DNA of 64,000 nt, taken from Pedococcus sp. 5OH_020. GTDB taxonomy: Bacteria > Actinomycetota > Actinomycetes > Actinomycetales > Dermatophilaceae. The notes beneath the pieces were generated by a model. That model did no database searches. It worked only from the letters and a program-made list of their open reading frames with translations, and had not been told where the DNA came from. The position numbers were made by a program, and so were the translations under genes. The stretch is taken from positions 372,001-436,000 of the forward strand of contig NZ_JAPYZV010000003.1 of NCBI RefSeq assembly GCF_027812955.1. The letters run 5' to 3'. Of the stretch, positions 9,075-18,634 are shown one piece after another (positions within the stretch are counted from its first letter, which is position 1; each line of letters starts with the position of its first letter).

Positions 9075-9731
9075 TCACGACGTGAGCTCGACTGCGGTGC
9101 CGGCCAGGCGGACCTCGAAGCCCGCCTGGCCGACCGCGACCGCTGTGAGCCGCAGGCCTCCGGGGAGGCCGGTGACGGTGTGCCGGAAGGTCACGAAGCG
9201 CCGAGCAGCGGCGGACAGCACCGAATCCAGCACGCTCGGACCGCCGCCGAGGTCGACGGTCTCCGGCTCGATGACGAGCTGACCACTCTCGGCGCGGACC
9301 GTACCCGTGGCCCTGATGGCGACCTGGTGCCCCAGGAGGGTGGCGGTGCGGCGTATCCCTGCGCGACCGTTTCCCGCGGCATACAGCTCCACGCCGTCGC
9401 CCAGCTGGGCGGAGGCCGTGGCGAACGGGATGACGGCCTCCAGGTCCAGCCGGTCGGCGCGCAACCCCCGGCTGGTGAGCCGGACTCCGGCACCAGTCGC
9501 ATGGACGTCGGACAGCGGCCCGTCGGACGTCAGCACGTGGCTGCTCGACAGGTCCACGCCGCCCAGCCAGGTCTCGCCCTTGGCCACCGACGCCGGCGTT
9601 CCAGCACCGCCCTCGGACGGCCTCGGAGGGTTCGGCGGGCGGTCAGCGACGGGCAGGGAGAGCACAAGCACGAACAGTGCGAGAGCCAGGACGAGCAGAG
9701 TGCTGAGGACTCCGGCGAGAAAGGCACGCAT
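9075..9731 (-). CDS. DUF2993 (LmeA-like) membrane-anchored protein
   Basis: A 218-residue protein starting MRAFLAGVLS, with one N-terminal hydrophobic segment (about 3-25) that serves as signal anchor. The body is beta-rich and ends in GLPGGLRLTAVAVGQAGFEVRLAG, split here by its repeating V/L-G pattern, which is typical of DUF2993 proteins. LmeA, the mycobacterial member, binds phospholipids in the cell envelope and supports lipomannan synthesis. A longer start 57 bp upstream is open but would place charged residues before the membrane segment, so the shorter start is preferred. The gene converges on the amylopullulanase with a gap of 33 bp. Confidence 0.72.
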   Translation of the reverse strand: MRAFLAGVLSTLLVLALALFVLVLSLPVADRPPNPPRPSEGGAGTPASVAKGETWLGGVDLSSSHVLTSDGPLSDVHATGAGVRLTSRGLRADRLDLEAVIPFATASAQLGDGVELYAAGNGRAGIRRTATLLGHQVAIRATGTVRAESGQLVIEPETVDLGGGPSVLDSVLSAAARRFVTFRHTVTGLPGGLRLTAVAVGQAGFEVRLAGTAVELTS

Positions 9732-9788
9732 GAGCCTCAGTGTGGCGGTCGACCGGACCGGCTCAGACGCCGGCCGGCCGGGTCGCAC

Positions 9789-11072
9789 CTAGGCCGCGAC
9801 CGGCTCCTGCGCGCGCAGGCGCGAGGCCCTTTCGTGTCGTCGCGCAGGCAGGTAGCAGAGGGCGCCGAGGATGCTCACCGCGCCGGCCGTCACCATGGCG
9901 ACCTGGTTGGACGTCCGGTCGGCCAGCAACCCCAGGAGCGGCGCGGTCAGCGAGTAGGCGGCGAAGGCCATCATCGAGTTCATCGACAGCACCGTGGCCC
10001 GGTTCGTGGCCGTGGCCTCGCGGTGGAGCAGCGCCCCGTGCATCGGCCCGCCGGTGCCGTGCAGACCGTAGGTGACCAGGTACGCGGCGACGAGCGCCAC
10101 CGGACCGGCCACGAGGCCCATCGCCATGGCGCCCAGCCCGTTGAGCGCCCGGGCCAGGATGGCGGTCCGGGCCACCCCGATCCGCCGCGAGGTGGCCCCG
10201 GCCAGGGCCGAGCCGAGCGCGAAGACGGCCCAGCCGGCGGAGGCGACGGGTCCCATCACGGCGCCGGCCCTGTCCTCGCTGCCGAGCAGCTCGGCCAGAC
10301 GGATGGGCTGGAACGTCTCGAACACGACCATGGCGATCGACCAGAAGACCTCGACCATGACGAGCCCTCTCAGAATCCTGTTCCGTCTCAGCATGGCCAG
10401 CCCCTCGCGGACCACCACAGGCGCCTCCTTGGCGGACTGCACGGCGCGACGGGCCCGGGTGCTGTCGACGTGCGGCGCAGGCTCGCGAAGCAGCACGAGG
10501 ACGACGGCGAGATGCACGGCTGTCAGCGCCGTGTAGACGGCGAACGGCAGCACCAGGGCGGAGGACTCCGTGAAGGGGTGCCACCAGACCAGCCCACCGG
10601 AGACAAGGGCCCCCGTCGCGATCCCGGCACCCAGGAGCGTGCCCTGTGCCGCCAGCGACCTGTCGACGTCTGCACCCGGCTCGCTCGCGTGCACCGTGTC
10701 GACGAACCACGCCTCGAGGGGCCCGGAGTCCAGGGCCCGGAAGACCCCCATGAGGACGGCGCCCAGGGCGAACATCCAGAACGTGTGCGCGAGCAGGAGG
10801 ACGACAGCGGCCCCGATCTGGACGAGGGCCGCCACGACGTAGACCGGCTTGCGGCCGAAGGCGTCCGTGAAGCCGCTCGTCGGCAGCTCGAGCGCAAAGA
10901 CCACCCAGCCGGACAGCGAGAACGCCGTGACCGCCTGGGTGACGCTGAGCCCGCGCTCCAGCGGCAGGAGCGTCATCATGCCGAAGACCAGGCCGATGGG
11001 GAACCAGCGGGTCACGGTGAGCGTCAGGAACACCCGCCGGGCGGCCGTGGGAGAGAGCACCTGGCTGGTCAT
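9789..11072 (-). CDS. Major facilitator superfamily transporter
   Basis: A 427-residue integral membrane protein with about 12 hydrophobic segments and an MFS motif A variant (GFTDAFGRKPVY, loop 2-3). Members with this layout export drugs or small metabolites, using the proton gradient. It starts with ATG at 11072, and this ATGA overlaps the stop of the upstream ArsR-type gene by 4 bp. The two are therefore co-transcribed and translationally coupled. The regulator next door probably controls this exporter in response to its substrate (inference). The substrate is unknown. Confidence 0.88.
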   Translation of the reverse strand: MTSQVLSPTAARRVFLTLTVTRWFPIGLVFGMMTLLPLERGLSVTQAVTAFSLSGWVVFALELPTSGFTDAFGRKPVYVVAALVQIGAAVVLLLAHTFWMFALGAVLMGVFRALDSGPLEAWFVDTVHASEPGADVDRSLAAQGTLLGAGIATGALVSGGLVWWHPFTESSALVLPFAVYTALTAVHLAVVLVLLREPAPHVDSTRARRAVQSAKEAPVVVREGLAMLRRNRILRGLVMVEVFWSIAMVVFETFQPIRLAELLGSEDRAGAVMGPVASAGWAVFALGSALAGATSRRIGVARTAILARALNGLGAMAMGLVAGPVALVAAYLVTYGLHGTGGPMHGALLHREATATNRATVLSMNSMMAFAAYSLTAPLLGLLADRTSNQVAMVTAGAVSILGALCYLPARRHERASRLRAQEPVAA

Positions 11073-11683
11073 GGCTGGTCCTTCCCGCGGGGTGCGCGGT
11101 CGAGGTCGAGCGGGTAGATCACGCTGTAGACCGCAAGGCGCCGGGCGTTCGGGTTGCCCTGTCCCACGCGGCGGTACCGGGCCACGACCTCGTCGAGCTC
11201 GGCCTTCATCGCCTCGGCCTGCTCGGAGGTCGCGATGACGAAGGAGTCGTTCATCCCTGCCGCATCGCGCCACTGCGCCGGCCAGGTCGCCTCCACGTCC
11301 AGCCACCTCTCGAACTGTTCGGCGAAGTGGCGCATGTAGTCGCGTACGAGCCAGTTGAGGGCGGTCTCCGCGTCCTCGTCACCGGCGAAGTCGCTGGGCT
11401 CGTACTGGTGGCTCTCCGTGGAGGCCCGCCACAACCGACGCTTACCCTCACCTTCGCCGGTGTCGGCGACGAGCCCCACGGACTCCAGCTTGCGCAGGTG
11501 GTACGACGTGGCCCCGGAGTTCGTACCGAGCGCCGTGGCAAGGTCCGTGGCTGTCGCCGGACCACCCTTGCGCAGCGTGCCGAGCAGGCGCGACCGCAGC
11601 GGGTGCGCGAGGACCTTGATCGCCCGAGCGTCGAGGCGGATGCCGGTGAGCCCGGCGCTTTCCGAGGGTCGTTCAGCGGCCAT
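11069..11683 (-). CDS. ArsR-family (winged helix) transcriptional regulator
   Basis: A 204-residue regulator. Residues about 20-95 form a winged helix-turn-helix of the ArsR/HTH_20 type: [17 protein letters not shown], then [32 protein letters not shown], shown here in two parts of the recognition region. The C-terminal half is helical and Trp-rich and may sense a ligand or drive dimerisation. The metal-binding cysteines of classical ArsR are absent. ATG at 11683 is chosen because the operator and promoter lie directly upstream. It is the first gene of a two-gene operon with the MFS transporter and most likely represses it from the repeats at 11687-11736. Confidence 0.85.
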   Translation of the reverse strand: MAAERPSESAGLTGIRLDARAIKVLAHPLRSRLLGTLRKGGPATATDLATALGTNSGATSYHLRKLESVGLVADTGEGEGKRRLWRASTESHQYEPSDFAGDEDAETALNWLVRDYMRHFAEQFERWLDVEATWPAQWRDAAGMNDSFVIATSEQAEAMKAELDEVVARYRRVGQGNPNARRLAVYSVIYPLDLDRAPRGKDQP

Positions 11684-11686
11684 GGA

Positions 11687-11736
11687 TGCACAATACCTTT
11701 GCACAATACATTTGCACAAGTTCTGTGCAAATGTAT
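11687..11736 (-). promoter_or_regulatory. Promoter and operator array of the ArsR-MFS operon
   Basis: A perfect 13-bp inverted repeat with a 5-nt spacer lies at 11706-11736 (arms ATACATTTGCACA and TGTGCAAATGTAT). The half-site core GCACA also recurs as direct repeats at 11688, 11701 and 11714, exactly 13 bp apart. On the minus strand TTGCAC (11730-11725), a 16-bp spacer and TATTGT (11708-11703) make a plausible sigma-70 promoter buried in these sites. Bound regulator would therefore block transcription of its own operon (inference). Confidence 0.7.
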
Positions 11737-11791
11737 GGTGGAGATGCATCTGCCCAGGTCAGGGCCGGTTTGCAGCCGCACGCCGGGCGAT

Positions 11792-11820
11792 TTGGGTCTG
11801 CGTCGGACGGTCCGTAGACT
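11792..11820 (+). promoter_or_regulatory. Promoter of rplM-rpsI
   Basis: TTGGGT at 11792-11797 and TAGACT at 11815-11820 are separated by exactly 17 bp. The predicted transcript starts near 11827 and has a leader of about 107 nt before rplM. The leader can fold a long GC stem (TGCCG..TGCGCCC with GGGCGCA..CGGCA). A role in ribosomal-protein autoregulation is possible but not shown. Confidence 0.6.
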
Positions 11821-11933
11821 TGGTGACTGTTGTGCCGTGCGCCCTCGCAGGCGACACCCATCGGTCCGCGGGCCGAGCGCCTCGGGCGCACGCGGCATAC
11901 GCCCCACGGAAGCACACACGTAAGGCACCTACT

Positions 11934-12377
11934 TTGCGCACCTTCACTCCCAAGCCGGCCGAGGTAACTCGGACCTGGCATGTCATCGACGCGACGGACG
12001 TCGTCCTGGGTCGCCTCGCGAGCCAGACGGCCATCCTGCTGCGCGGCAAGCACAAGACCACCTTCGCGCCGCACGTCGACGGTGGTGACTTCGTCATCAT
12101 CGTGAACGCCGAGAAAGTGGCCCTCACCGGCGCCAAGCTCGAACAGAAGAAGGCCTACCGCCACTCCGGTTTCCCGGGCGGCCTCCGGAGCACGTCGTAC
12201 ACGGAGCTCCTGGCCAAGAGCCCCGAGAAGGCCATCGAGAAGGCCGTCCGCGGCATGCTGCCCCGCACCACCCTCGGCCGCCAGCAGCTGACCAAGCTCA
12301 AGGTCTACTCCGGCTCCGACCACCCCCACGCTGCGCAGAAGCCGCAGCCCTTCGAGATCTCACAGGTCGCGCAGTAA
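11934..12377 (+). CDS. rplM: 50S ribosomal protein L13
   Basis: A 147-residue ribosomal protein. The signature [17 protein letters not shown] near the N-terminus is nearly invariant in actinobacterial L13. [16 protein letters not shown] and [11 protein letters not shown] also match. TTG at 11934 is the start that gives the family's usual N-terminus ([11 protein letters not shown]), and AAGG lies 8 bp upstream. L13 binds 23S rRNA early in 50S assembly. It is followed 42 bp downstream by rpsI, the usual partner. Confidence 0.97.
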   Translation: MRTFTPKPAEVTRTWHVIDATDVVLGRLASQTAILLRGKHKTTFAPHVDGGDFVIIVNAEKVALTGAKLEQKKAYRHSGFPGGLRSTSYTELLAKSPEKAIEKAVRGMLPRTTLGRQQLTKLKVYSGSDHPHAAQKPQPFEISQVAQ

Positions 12378-12419
12378 GTCCGCAAAGGGCCTGTGCAGAA
12401 AGCGAATTGAGGACACCAC

Positions 12420-12920
12420 GTGGCTGACACCACCGACATCAACGACTCGACCGAAGACGTCGAGCTCACCGAGTACACCTCCGAGTCCGAAGGCCCCGTC
12501 TCGGGCGAGGCCGCGCGTCGTCCGAGCGCGTCGGCGCCCGGTGCCGCGACCGGCCGCCGCAAGCAGGCGATCGCCCGCGTGCGCATCGTGCCTGGCACCG
12601 GCGAGTGGAAGATCAACGGGCGCACGCTCGAGGAGTACTTCCCCAACAAGGTCCACCAGCAGATCGTCAACGAGCCGCTCACGCTGCTCGAGCTCGACGG
12701 CGCGTACGACGTGCTCGTCCGCGTGCACGGTGGTGGCCCGTCCGGCCAGGCGGGCGCGGTCCGACTGGGCGTCGCGCGCTCGCTGAACGGCGTCGACGAG
12801 GAGCTGAACCGTCCCGCCCTGAAGAAGGCAGGCTTCCTGACCCGCGACGCTCGCGTCCCTGAGCGCAAGAAGGCCGGTCTGAAGAAGGCCCGCAAGGCTC
12901 CGCAGTACTCCAAGCGCTGA
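12420..12920 (+). CDS. rpsI: 30S ribosomal protein S9
   Basis: A 166-residue protein with a GTG start behind GAGGA. The first 40 residues are an acidic, Thr/Ser-rich extension seen in actinobacterial S9. The conserved body begins at [15 protein letters not shown] and ends with the basic tail RKAPQYSKR, which reaches the P-site tRNA in the ribosome. Second gene of the rplM operon. A strong hairpin follows 23 bp after the stop. Confidence 0.97.
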   Translation: MADTTDINDSTEDVELTEYTSESEGPVSGEAARRPSASAPGAATGRRKQAIARVRIVPGTGEWKINGRTLEEYFPNKVHQQIVNEPLTLLELDGAYDVLVRVHGGGPSGQAGAVRLGVARSLNGVDEELNRPALKKAGFLTRDARVPERKKAGLKKARKAPQYSKR

Positions 12921-12943
12921 TCCGCGCTCACGGCAGGACCCGC

Positions 12944-12978
12944 CGATGGCGGCACCCGCTTGTCGGGTGCCGCCATCG
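12944..12978 (+). terminator. Intrinsic terminator-like hairpin after rpsI
   Basis: A perfect 15-bp stem (CGATGGCGGCACCCG with its complement) closes a 5-nt loop. No U-tract follows, which is common for actinobacterial terminators. It separates the ribosomal-protein operon from glmM. Confidence 0.75.
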
Positions 12979-13082
12979 CGGCGTTCGGCGGTAGGTTCGC
13001 TCAGATGCTCGTCCGACCCGGGCGCGCCCGGTCCCGGCTCCCCGTGGACCCGGTGCACCTGACAGCCAGAAAGGCTCACCCC

Positions 13083-14429
13083 ATGGCACGACTGTTCGGG
13101 ACCGACGGGGTCCGTGGCTTGGCCAACGTCGACATCACCGCCGAGCTGGCCCTGCGCCTGAGCGTCGCCGCTGCGCACGTCCTCGGGGACGAGGCGCGCC
13201 GACACGGCAGGCGGCCAAAGGCTGTGGTGGGGCGTGACCCGCGCGCTTCCGGAGAGTTCCTCTCCGCTGCCGTCATCGCCGGTCTGGCGTCCGCCGGCGT
13301 CGACGTGTACCTGGCGAACGTGCTTCCCACACCGGCGGTCGCGTTCCTCACCGCTGACACGCATGCCGACTTCGGGGTCATGCTCTCGGCCTCGCACAAC
13401 GCCATGCCGGACAACGGGATCAAGTTCTTCGCGACGGGCGGACACAAGCTCGACGACAGCGTCGAGGACGAGATCGCCGCGCGGCTCGACCAGGAGTGGG
13501 AACGCCCGACGGGCCCCGACGTCGGCCGGGTGGTCACGATGCCGGACGGGCACACCCGGTACATCTCGCATCTTCTCGCCGTCCTGCCGAACCGCCTCGA
13601 CGGCCTCACGATCGTCATCGACGGCGCGCACGGCGCGGCGAGCCTGGTCTCGCCCGAGGTGTTCCGCCTCGCCGGCGCGACCGTCCACGAGATCGGCACG
13701 GAGCCGGACGGCTTCAACATCAACGACGGGTATGGTTCCACGCACCTCGAGCACCTGCGTGCCGCGGTCGTGGCCAGGGGAGCGGACCTCGGGATCGCCC
13801 ACGACGGCGACGCGGACCGGTGCCTTGCCGTGGACGCGGACGGCAACGACGTGGACGGGGACCAGATCATGGCGATCCTCGCCGTGGCGATGAAGTCGCG
13901 AGGAACGTTGGCCCAGGACACGCTCGTGGCGACGGTGATGAGCAACCTTGGGCTCATCCAGGCGATGCGCCGGGAAGGGATCACGGTCCGCCAGACCGGG
14001 GTCGGCGACCGCTACGTCCTGGAGGAGATGCGAGCGGCAGGGCTGTCGCTCGGCGGCGAGCAGAGCGGCCACGTGATCTTCCTCGACCACGGGACGACCG
14101 GTGACGGAGTACTCACGGGGCTGATGCTGGCCGCCCGGATGGCCTCGACCGGGACGTCTCTCGCCGAGCTGGCCTCGGTGATGACCCGGCTGCCGCAGGT
14201 TCTCGTGAACGTCAAGGGCGTCGACAGGTCGCGGGTGGAGTCGGACGAGGAGCTCCAGTCGGCGGTGAAGGTGGAGCAGGAGGAGCTCGCTGGGACCGGC
14301 CGGGTCCTGCTGCGCAAGTCCGGGACCGAGCCGGTCGTGCGGGTCATGGTGGAGGCTGCCGACGAGACGGTCGCCAAGGCGGTGGCCGACCGCCTGGTGG
14401 ACGTGGTCAAGGCTCGTCTCTCCTTGTGA
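13083..14429 (+). CDS. glmM: Phosphoglucosamine mutase
   Basis: A 448-residue enzyme that converts glucosamine-6-phosphate to glucosamine-1-phosphate for UDP-GlcNAc and hence peptidoglycan and mycothiol. It starts [12 protein letters not shown] as usual. The phosphoserine loop is LSASHN with S104. The metal-binding loop DGDADR, the sugar-binding GEQSGH and the C-terminal phosphate loop RKSGTEP are all present. ATG at 13083 has AAAGG upstream. Position directly after rplM-rpsI is the standard actinobacterial order. Confidence 0.97.
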   Translation: MARLFGTDGVRGLANVDITAELALRLSVAAAHVLGDEARRHGRRPKAVVGRDPRASGEFLSAAVIAGLASAGVDVYLANVLPTPAVAFLTADTHADFGVMLSASHNAMPDNGIKFFATGGHKLDDSVEDEIAARLDQEWERPTGPDVGRVVTMPDGHTRYISHLLAVLPNRLDGLTIVIDGAHGAASLVSPEVFRLAGATVHEIGTEPDGFNINDGYGSTHLEHLRAAVVARGADLGIAHDGDADRCLAVDADGNDVDGDQIMAILAVAMKSRGTLAQDTLVATVMSNLGLIQAMRREGITVRQTGVGDRYVLEEMRAAGLSLGGEQSGHVIFLDHGTTGDGVLTGLMLAARMASTGTSLAELASVMTRLPQVLVNVKGVDRSRVESDEELQSAVKVEQEELAGTGRVLLRKSGTEPVVRVMVEAADETVAKAVADRLVDVVKARLSL

Positions 14430-14472
14430 CGCAAGTGGCCGAAATCGCCTCCATGCCGCAGCTGCGAACACG

Positions 14473-14478
14473 TAGCCT
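14473..14478 (+). promoter_or_regulatory. -10 element for a leaderless lipoprotein gene
   Basis: TAGCCT lies 6 nt before the GTG at 14485, so transcription should begin at or next to the start codon. Confidence 0.5.
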
Positions 14479-14484
14479 GCCCGC

Positions 14485-15309
14485 GTGACTCCCACTCTCC
14501 GCTCCTGCGCTCCACTGGCCGCCGTCGCGGCCGTCGCTGTGCTCACCGCCTGCGGTGGGTCACCGAAGGCGACGGGAACCAGCCCGGCGACCTCCCAGGC
14601 CACCGCGGCCTCGAGTACGACGTCGTCGGCCTCTGCGTCCACCACCACTACCTCGACTCCCTCCGCCCGCACTGCCACCAGCACTACGGCCAGTCAGCCG
14701 TCTGCCTCCGCCTCGGCGAGGCCGGCGCTGGTGCACCGAACCGCGGCGCAGCTGAAGAAGGCGCTGTTGGAGCTGAGCGACGCCCCGTCCGGCTTCGCGG
14801 TAGAGCCGCCTTCGAAGGACCCCGGTGTCAAGATGGCGTCGACGAACCCGCGATGCGCACCGTTCGTGAAGCTCTCGAACGCGGCCACTGCGCCAGGTTC
14901 GACGGCCACCGCTGACGTGTCCCTGTCCGGTGGGCAGAGCGGCCCCTTCATCGACGAGTCGATCGACGCCCTGGGGAGCGCGGCGCCCGTCGCAGCGCTA
15001 CAGGCCAGGTTCAAGGCCGCCATCGCGGCGTGCGGCAAGGTGGCCGTCTCGATCCCGGGAGCCGGCACCTCCACCGTGACGGTCCGCCCCGTGAAACCAC
15101 CGAGGTACGGCCAGAAGCCGCTGTCCGCGCGGATGACCGCCACCAGCGGCCCACTGGCGGGCACGGAGATCACCCTGGTCACGACAGGCGTCGGCGACAC
15201 GGTCCTCTCGCTCACCTTCGTGGGCGCCCTTCCCGACGACATCGACGCCGCAGCGAGCGTCGCGGTCGAGAAGGCCACCGAGGTGCTTCGCACAAGGGCC
15301 GCCTCGTAG
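14485..15309 (+). CDS. Predicted lipoprotein, unknown function
   Basis: A 274-residue protein with a lipoprotein signal peptide (lipobox LTAC, Cys at about 22). Residues about 25-75 are a Ser/Thr/Ala-rich linker typical of surface-anchored actinobacterial proteins. A globular domain of about 190 residues follows, with two widely spaced Cys (RCAPF, AACGK) that could form a disulfide. The fold recalls the extracellular sensor domains attached to PknH-like kinases, but sequence alone does not settle that. No operon partner is evident. Confidence 0.75.
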   Translation: MTPTLRSCAPLAAVAAVAVLTACGGSPKATGTSPATSQATAASSTTSSASASTTTTSTPSARTATSTTASQPSASASARPALVHRTAAQLKKALLELSDAPSGFAVEPPSKDPGVKMASTNPRCAPFVKLSNAATAPGSTATADVSLSGGQSGPFIDESIDALGSAAPVAALQARFKAAIAACGKVAVSIPGAGTSTVTVRPVKPPRYGQKPLSARMTATSGPLAGTEITLVTTGVGDTVLSLTFVGALPDDIDAAASVAVEKATEVLRTRAAS

Positions 15310-15411
15310 CGCACCGCCGCCTGGGCGGGCAGGCCCTCGAACCGCCCGTCCCGCACCGTGCCGATGGCCGTCTCCTTGCTCCTCGGTTCAGGATCGCGGA
15401 GGCCGGCGAAC

Positions 15412-15417
15412 TACACT
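15412..15417 (+). promoter_or_regulatory. -10 element for leaderless LysE-family gene
   Basis: TACACT lies 7 nt before the GTG at 15425, the spacing expected when the transcript starts at the start codon. Confidence 0.5.
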
Positions 15418-15424
15418 CGCCGAC

Positions 15425-16045
15425 GTGTCGTGGTCGCTGTGGTTCACCCTGCTCGCCGCTGCCGTGCTCATCTCCCTGACGCCGGGAGCGGGAGCGATCA
15501 ACACGATGACGAACTCCATCGGCTCCGGCTGGGCCCGCTCGATCTGGGGGATCCTGGGCCAGCAGGTCGCCCTCCTGGTGCACATCGCCGTCGTGGCGGC
15601 GGGGGTGGGGGTCCTCGTCGCACAGTCCCGGTTGCTCTTCAACGCGATCAGGTATGCCGGCGCTGCGTACCTCGTCCTGCTAGGGGTGCGGCAGCTTCGG
15701 GCACGGCCGGAGCCCGTCGACGAAGAGACCCCGGTGTCACGCGTGTCCCACTGGGCGATGTTCCGCCAGGGAGTGCTCGTGAACCTGACCAACCCCAAGG
15801 CCATCGTCTTCTTCCTGGCCTTCACCCCGCAGTTCATCAGAACCGACCGTCCCATCCTGACGCAGTATGCGGTCCTGGCCACCACGGTCGTCGTCGTCGA
15901 CGTCGTCGTGATGTGGTTCGTCTTCGCGATCGCCGCGCGTGGGCTACGCCGCCTGACCGGCAGCCAAGCGGGCCAACGTCGGCTGAACCGCATCTTCGGT
16001 GGACTCTTCGTGGGTGTCGGTCTACTGCTCGCCTCGGTGCACTGA
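15425..16045 (+). CDS. LysE/RhtB-family amino-acid exporter
   Basis: A 206-residue membrane protein with about six hydrophobic segments. The family motif near the N-terminus is SLTPGAGAI (usually TPGPN), and NLTNPKAIVFFLAF in the middle is typical. LysE/RhtB proteins export amino acids or related compounds such as homoserine, threonine or lysine. The substrate cannot be assigned. The start is supported by the leaderless promoter directly upstream. Confidence 0.88.
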   Translation: MSWSLWFTLLAAAVLISLTPGAGAINTMTNSIGSGWARSIWGILGQQVALLVHIAVVAAGVGVLVAQSRLLFNAIRYAGAAYLVLLGVRQLRARPEPVDEETPVSRVSHWAMFRQGVLVNLTNPKAIVFFLAFTPQFIRTDRPILTQYAVLATTVVVVDVVVMWFVFAIAARGLRRLTGSQAGQRRLNRIFGGLFVGVGLLLASVH

Positions 16046-16123
16046 GACGCAGGGCCACGTTCCGGATGACGACGTTCCACGGTCTACGGTGAGGCGGTGT
16101 CGTTCGTAGCCGGAGGGCAGACG

Positions 16124-18634
16124 ATGGCCCACACAACGTCCTTGCCCCGCACCCCACGATCGGGGTTGGCTGGGATGGCGGCAGTGCTGGCTGCCCTGGT
16201 GGTGGCGGGCTCCTATGTCGCGGCGCTGGTCGGCACGGGTAGCGCTCCGATCGGCGTGGCGGCGTGGCTGACCTCCATCTGCCTCGGACTGGTGATGCCC
16301 GGCTTCGTCGTCGTGCGAGCGCTGCGGCCCGTGGCGGGTGCGCTGGTAGAGGATCTGTCGTGGGGTGCAGCCGCAGGACTGGTGCTTGCTCTCGTCGGCT
16401 GGAGCGTGGACCGGGTGGCTCCGTGGCCACCCGGGTCCTTGGTTTTCGGGCTGGCGGTCACGGTGGCGCTGCTGGCGGTTCCGTTCACCCGCGCCCGGGT
16501 TCTGGCTCGGCCGGCAGCGGGCTGGGGCGTTCGGGCGACGATCGGGCTCGCTGCCTGCCATCTCGTCGCGCTCGCCTGGATGCTGTCGACAGCTCTGCGA
16601 GGGCTGCCCCCACGCCCGGGACCTTCGGGCTTCTCCTACATCCACGACATGACGTTTCAGCTGGCCCTCACCGGAGAGCTCCAGCACCATCTCCTGCCCG
16701 ACTACCCGATGGTGGCGGGGGAGCCGCTCTCCTACCACTGGTTCGTCTACGCCATCCAGGCTCACCTCATCGCCTGCCCAGGCGTAGACCGGATCGATGT
16801 CGTGCTGAGGCTCATGCCGAGCCTCCTGGTCCCGATGCTGGTCTCCCTCGGCGCAGTGGTGGCGCGTCAGCTCGCAGACCGGACCGCTGCGGGGGTGCTC
16901 GGGGCCGCACTGCTCGCGGTCGTGGGGAACAGCCTCGCCACACGGTGGGTGGTCCCCAACGGCATACCGACCCGCTGGAATGCCGACGGCGGTTCGCTGG
17001 AGGCCCTCACCGTGTACTGGCAGGACAGCCCGCCACAGGCGCTGGGCTGGGTGGCAGGAGTGGCGTGCCTAGGTCTGGCAGTCGCATTCGTCAGGCGTGG
17101 CGTGCCGGACCGGGTCGCCCCCACCCGGTTGCTGGTGCCGTTCCTCGTCCTGGCAGCGGGGGCGAAGTCGTCCCAGCTGCCCGTTCTGGCGACCGGGCTC
17201 GGGCTGGCCCTTCTGGTGGCCGTCCTGGTCCGCCGATGGCGGCAGGCCGGCCGGACCATGCTGCTCCTCGTCGGGACCGCAGCGGTTCTCGGCATAGCCG
17301 CCGTGACGATCTATGCCGGGGGAAGCTACGGTCTCATCCTGCGGCCGTGGGCGCGTCTGGTCGCCGTGGTGCAGCAGGAGACCGTCGATGTCGCGGTCCG
17401 GAACTTCCCGGGGAACGGCGCGGGTGCTGTCGGGGCCCCCCCGTTGGTCATGACTGCTTTTGGCGTGGTCTACCTGCTGCCAACCCTGCCCCGGCTGGCA
17501 GGCCTGCTGCTCCTGACGAGAGCGCCGAGGTCTGAACCGGCCCTGTGGATCCCGCTAGGGAGTCTGGTCGGTGGCTTGGGGGCAACCTTGATGCTCCGTC
17601 ATCCCTCGGCGAGCGAGGTCTTCTTCCTCGTCTCGGCGTATCCCGTTGCGGTCGTCGGCTCGGCCGCCGGCTTCGTGCTGGGACTGGAGGGGGCTTGGGG
17701 GCGGCTGTCGGCCTGGTCCCGGCCGGGTGCTCTCGTGGTCGCGGCCGGGGGAGTAGCTGCCGGCCTCCTGGTGGCTTGCGTGGTGGCGTACCGACAGCCC
17801 GCAGTGTCTCCGCGCACCGCCTGGGTCGCAGAGGCGGCGCGGGCGGTGCGCGAGAGACGACCGTTCGGCGTCTCCTCCGGAGAGCAGACGTGGACGTGGC
17901 TGCGGCCGCACGTAGAGCTGTGGTCGAGTGTCGCGGCGGTCGTCGTGGCTCTCGCCCTCGTGACCGCGGCACTGAACCTCGTACCGCGTCACGACCGACG
18001 GCGGCCCCCCTGGTCGCTCGTAGCGGTCGCTCTCGTCGGCGCGATGTTGGGGACCGGCTGCTTCGGGACATGGCTGCACGTCCATCGGGGTGACGGCCTG
18101 ACCGAGAGCGAAGCCAGCCAGCGGGCCACGGCGGCTGCTCGCAGGGCCGGACTCATGGTGACCACCCCCGAGCTCGTTCGTGCCGCTGACCTCATACGCC
18201 GCAGCTCGGCGGAGCAGGATGTCGTGGCGACGAACCGCTACTGCCTGACAGCGGCGCGGAGCCGTGCCGCACCTTCGGGATGTGCGGCGCTGGACTTCAC
18301 CGTGTCGGCCTTCACGGCGCGTCAGGTGGACGTCTCTGGCTGGGGATACGCGCCACGAGCACTGCAGGCGGCATGGACGTCGCCGACCCGCTTCACGAAC
18401 ACACCATTCTGGGACCCCGGTCGGCTCGACGCGGAGCTCGCCGCCTTCTCGGCGCCCACCGCCGACGGCTTGGTGGGGCTTTGGCGACAGCACGGCGTGC
18501 GGTGGCTCCTTGCAGATCGCTCCGCCGGTGCTGTGGACGAGTCGGCCTTGGATCTACTGGCTGACCGCCAGTTCAACGGTCGCGAGATCGTGGTCTGGCG
18601 ACTACGCGCACCGGGTCCTCGTGCGGTGCGCTAG
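16124..18634 (+). CDS. Large polytopic membrane protein, GT-C-like
   Basis: An 836-residue protein with many hydrophobic segments over its first 600 residues and a soluble C-terminal region of about 150 residues. The loop HDMTFQLALTGELQHH followed by PLSYHWFVY resembles the first extracytoplasmic loop of GT-C glycosyltransferases, but the family is not identified. GGAGGG sits 6 nt before the ATG chosen here. A GTG at 16097 is also possible, because TACGGT lies exactly 6 nt before it (16085-16090) and could make a leaderless transcript; that same -10 would equally give a short 5' leader for the ATG. Its stop shares a CTAG with the stop of the convergent carbonic anhydrase. Confidence 0.75.
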   Translation: MAHTTSLPRTPRSGLAGMAAVLAALVVAGSYVAALVGTGSAPIGVAAWLTSICLGLVMPGFVVVRALRPVAGALVEDLSWGAAAGLVLALVGWSVDRVAPWPPGSLVFGLAVTVALLAVPFTRARVLARPAAGWGVRATIGLAACHLVALAWMLSTALRGLPPRPGPSGFSYIHDMTFQLALTGELQHHLLPDYPMVAGEPLSYHWFVYAIQAHLIACPGVDRIDVVLRLMPSLLVPMLVSLGAVVARQLADRTAAGVLGAALLAVVGNSLATRWVVPNGIPTRWNADGGSLEALTVYWQDSPPQALGWVAGVACLGLAVAFVRRGVPDRVAPTRLLVPFLVLAAGAKSSQLPVLATGLGLALLVAVLVRRWRQAGRTMLLLVGTAAVLGIAAVTIYAGGSYGLILRPWARLVAVVQQETVDVAVRNFPGNGAGAVGAPPLVMTAFGVVYLLPTLPRLAGLLLLTRAPRSEPALWIPLGSLVGGLGATLMLRHPSASEVFFLVSAYPVAVVGSAAGFVLGLEGAWGRLSAWSRPGALVVAAGGVAAGLLVACVVAYRQPAVSPRTAWVAEAARAVRERRPFGVSSGEQTWTWLRPHVELWSSVAAVVVALALVTAALNLVPRHDRRRPPWSLVAVALVGAMLGTGCFGTWLHVHRGDGLTESEASQRATAAARRAGLMVTTPELVRAADLIRRSSAEQDVVATNRYCLTAARSRAAPSGCAALDFTVSAFTARQVDVSGWGYAPRALQAAWTSPTRFTNTPFWDPGRLDAELAAFSAPTADGLVGLWRQHGVRWLLADRSAGAVDESALDLLADRQFNGREIVVWRLRAPGPRAVR

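Noticed and set aside
11827-11933. rplM leader as an L13-binding autoregulatory RNA
   Set aside because: A stem can be drawn, but every GC-rich leader can form one. No match to a known L13 leader consensus could be shown.
16097-16123. GTG 16097 as the start of the large membrane protein
   Set aside because: TACGGT at 16085 would allow a leaderless GTG start, but GGAGGG correctly placed before ATG 16124 is equally compatible with that promoter. ATG kept, GTG noted.
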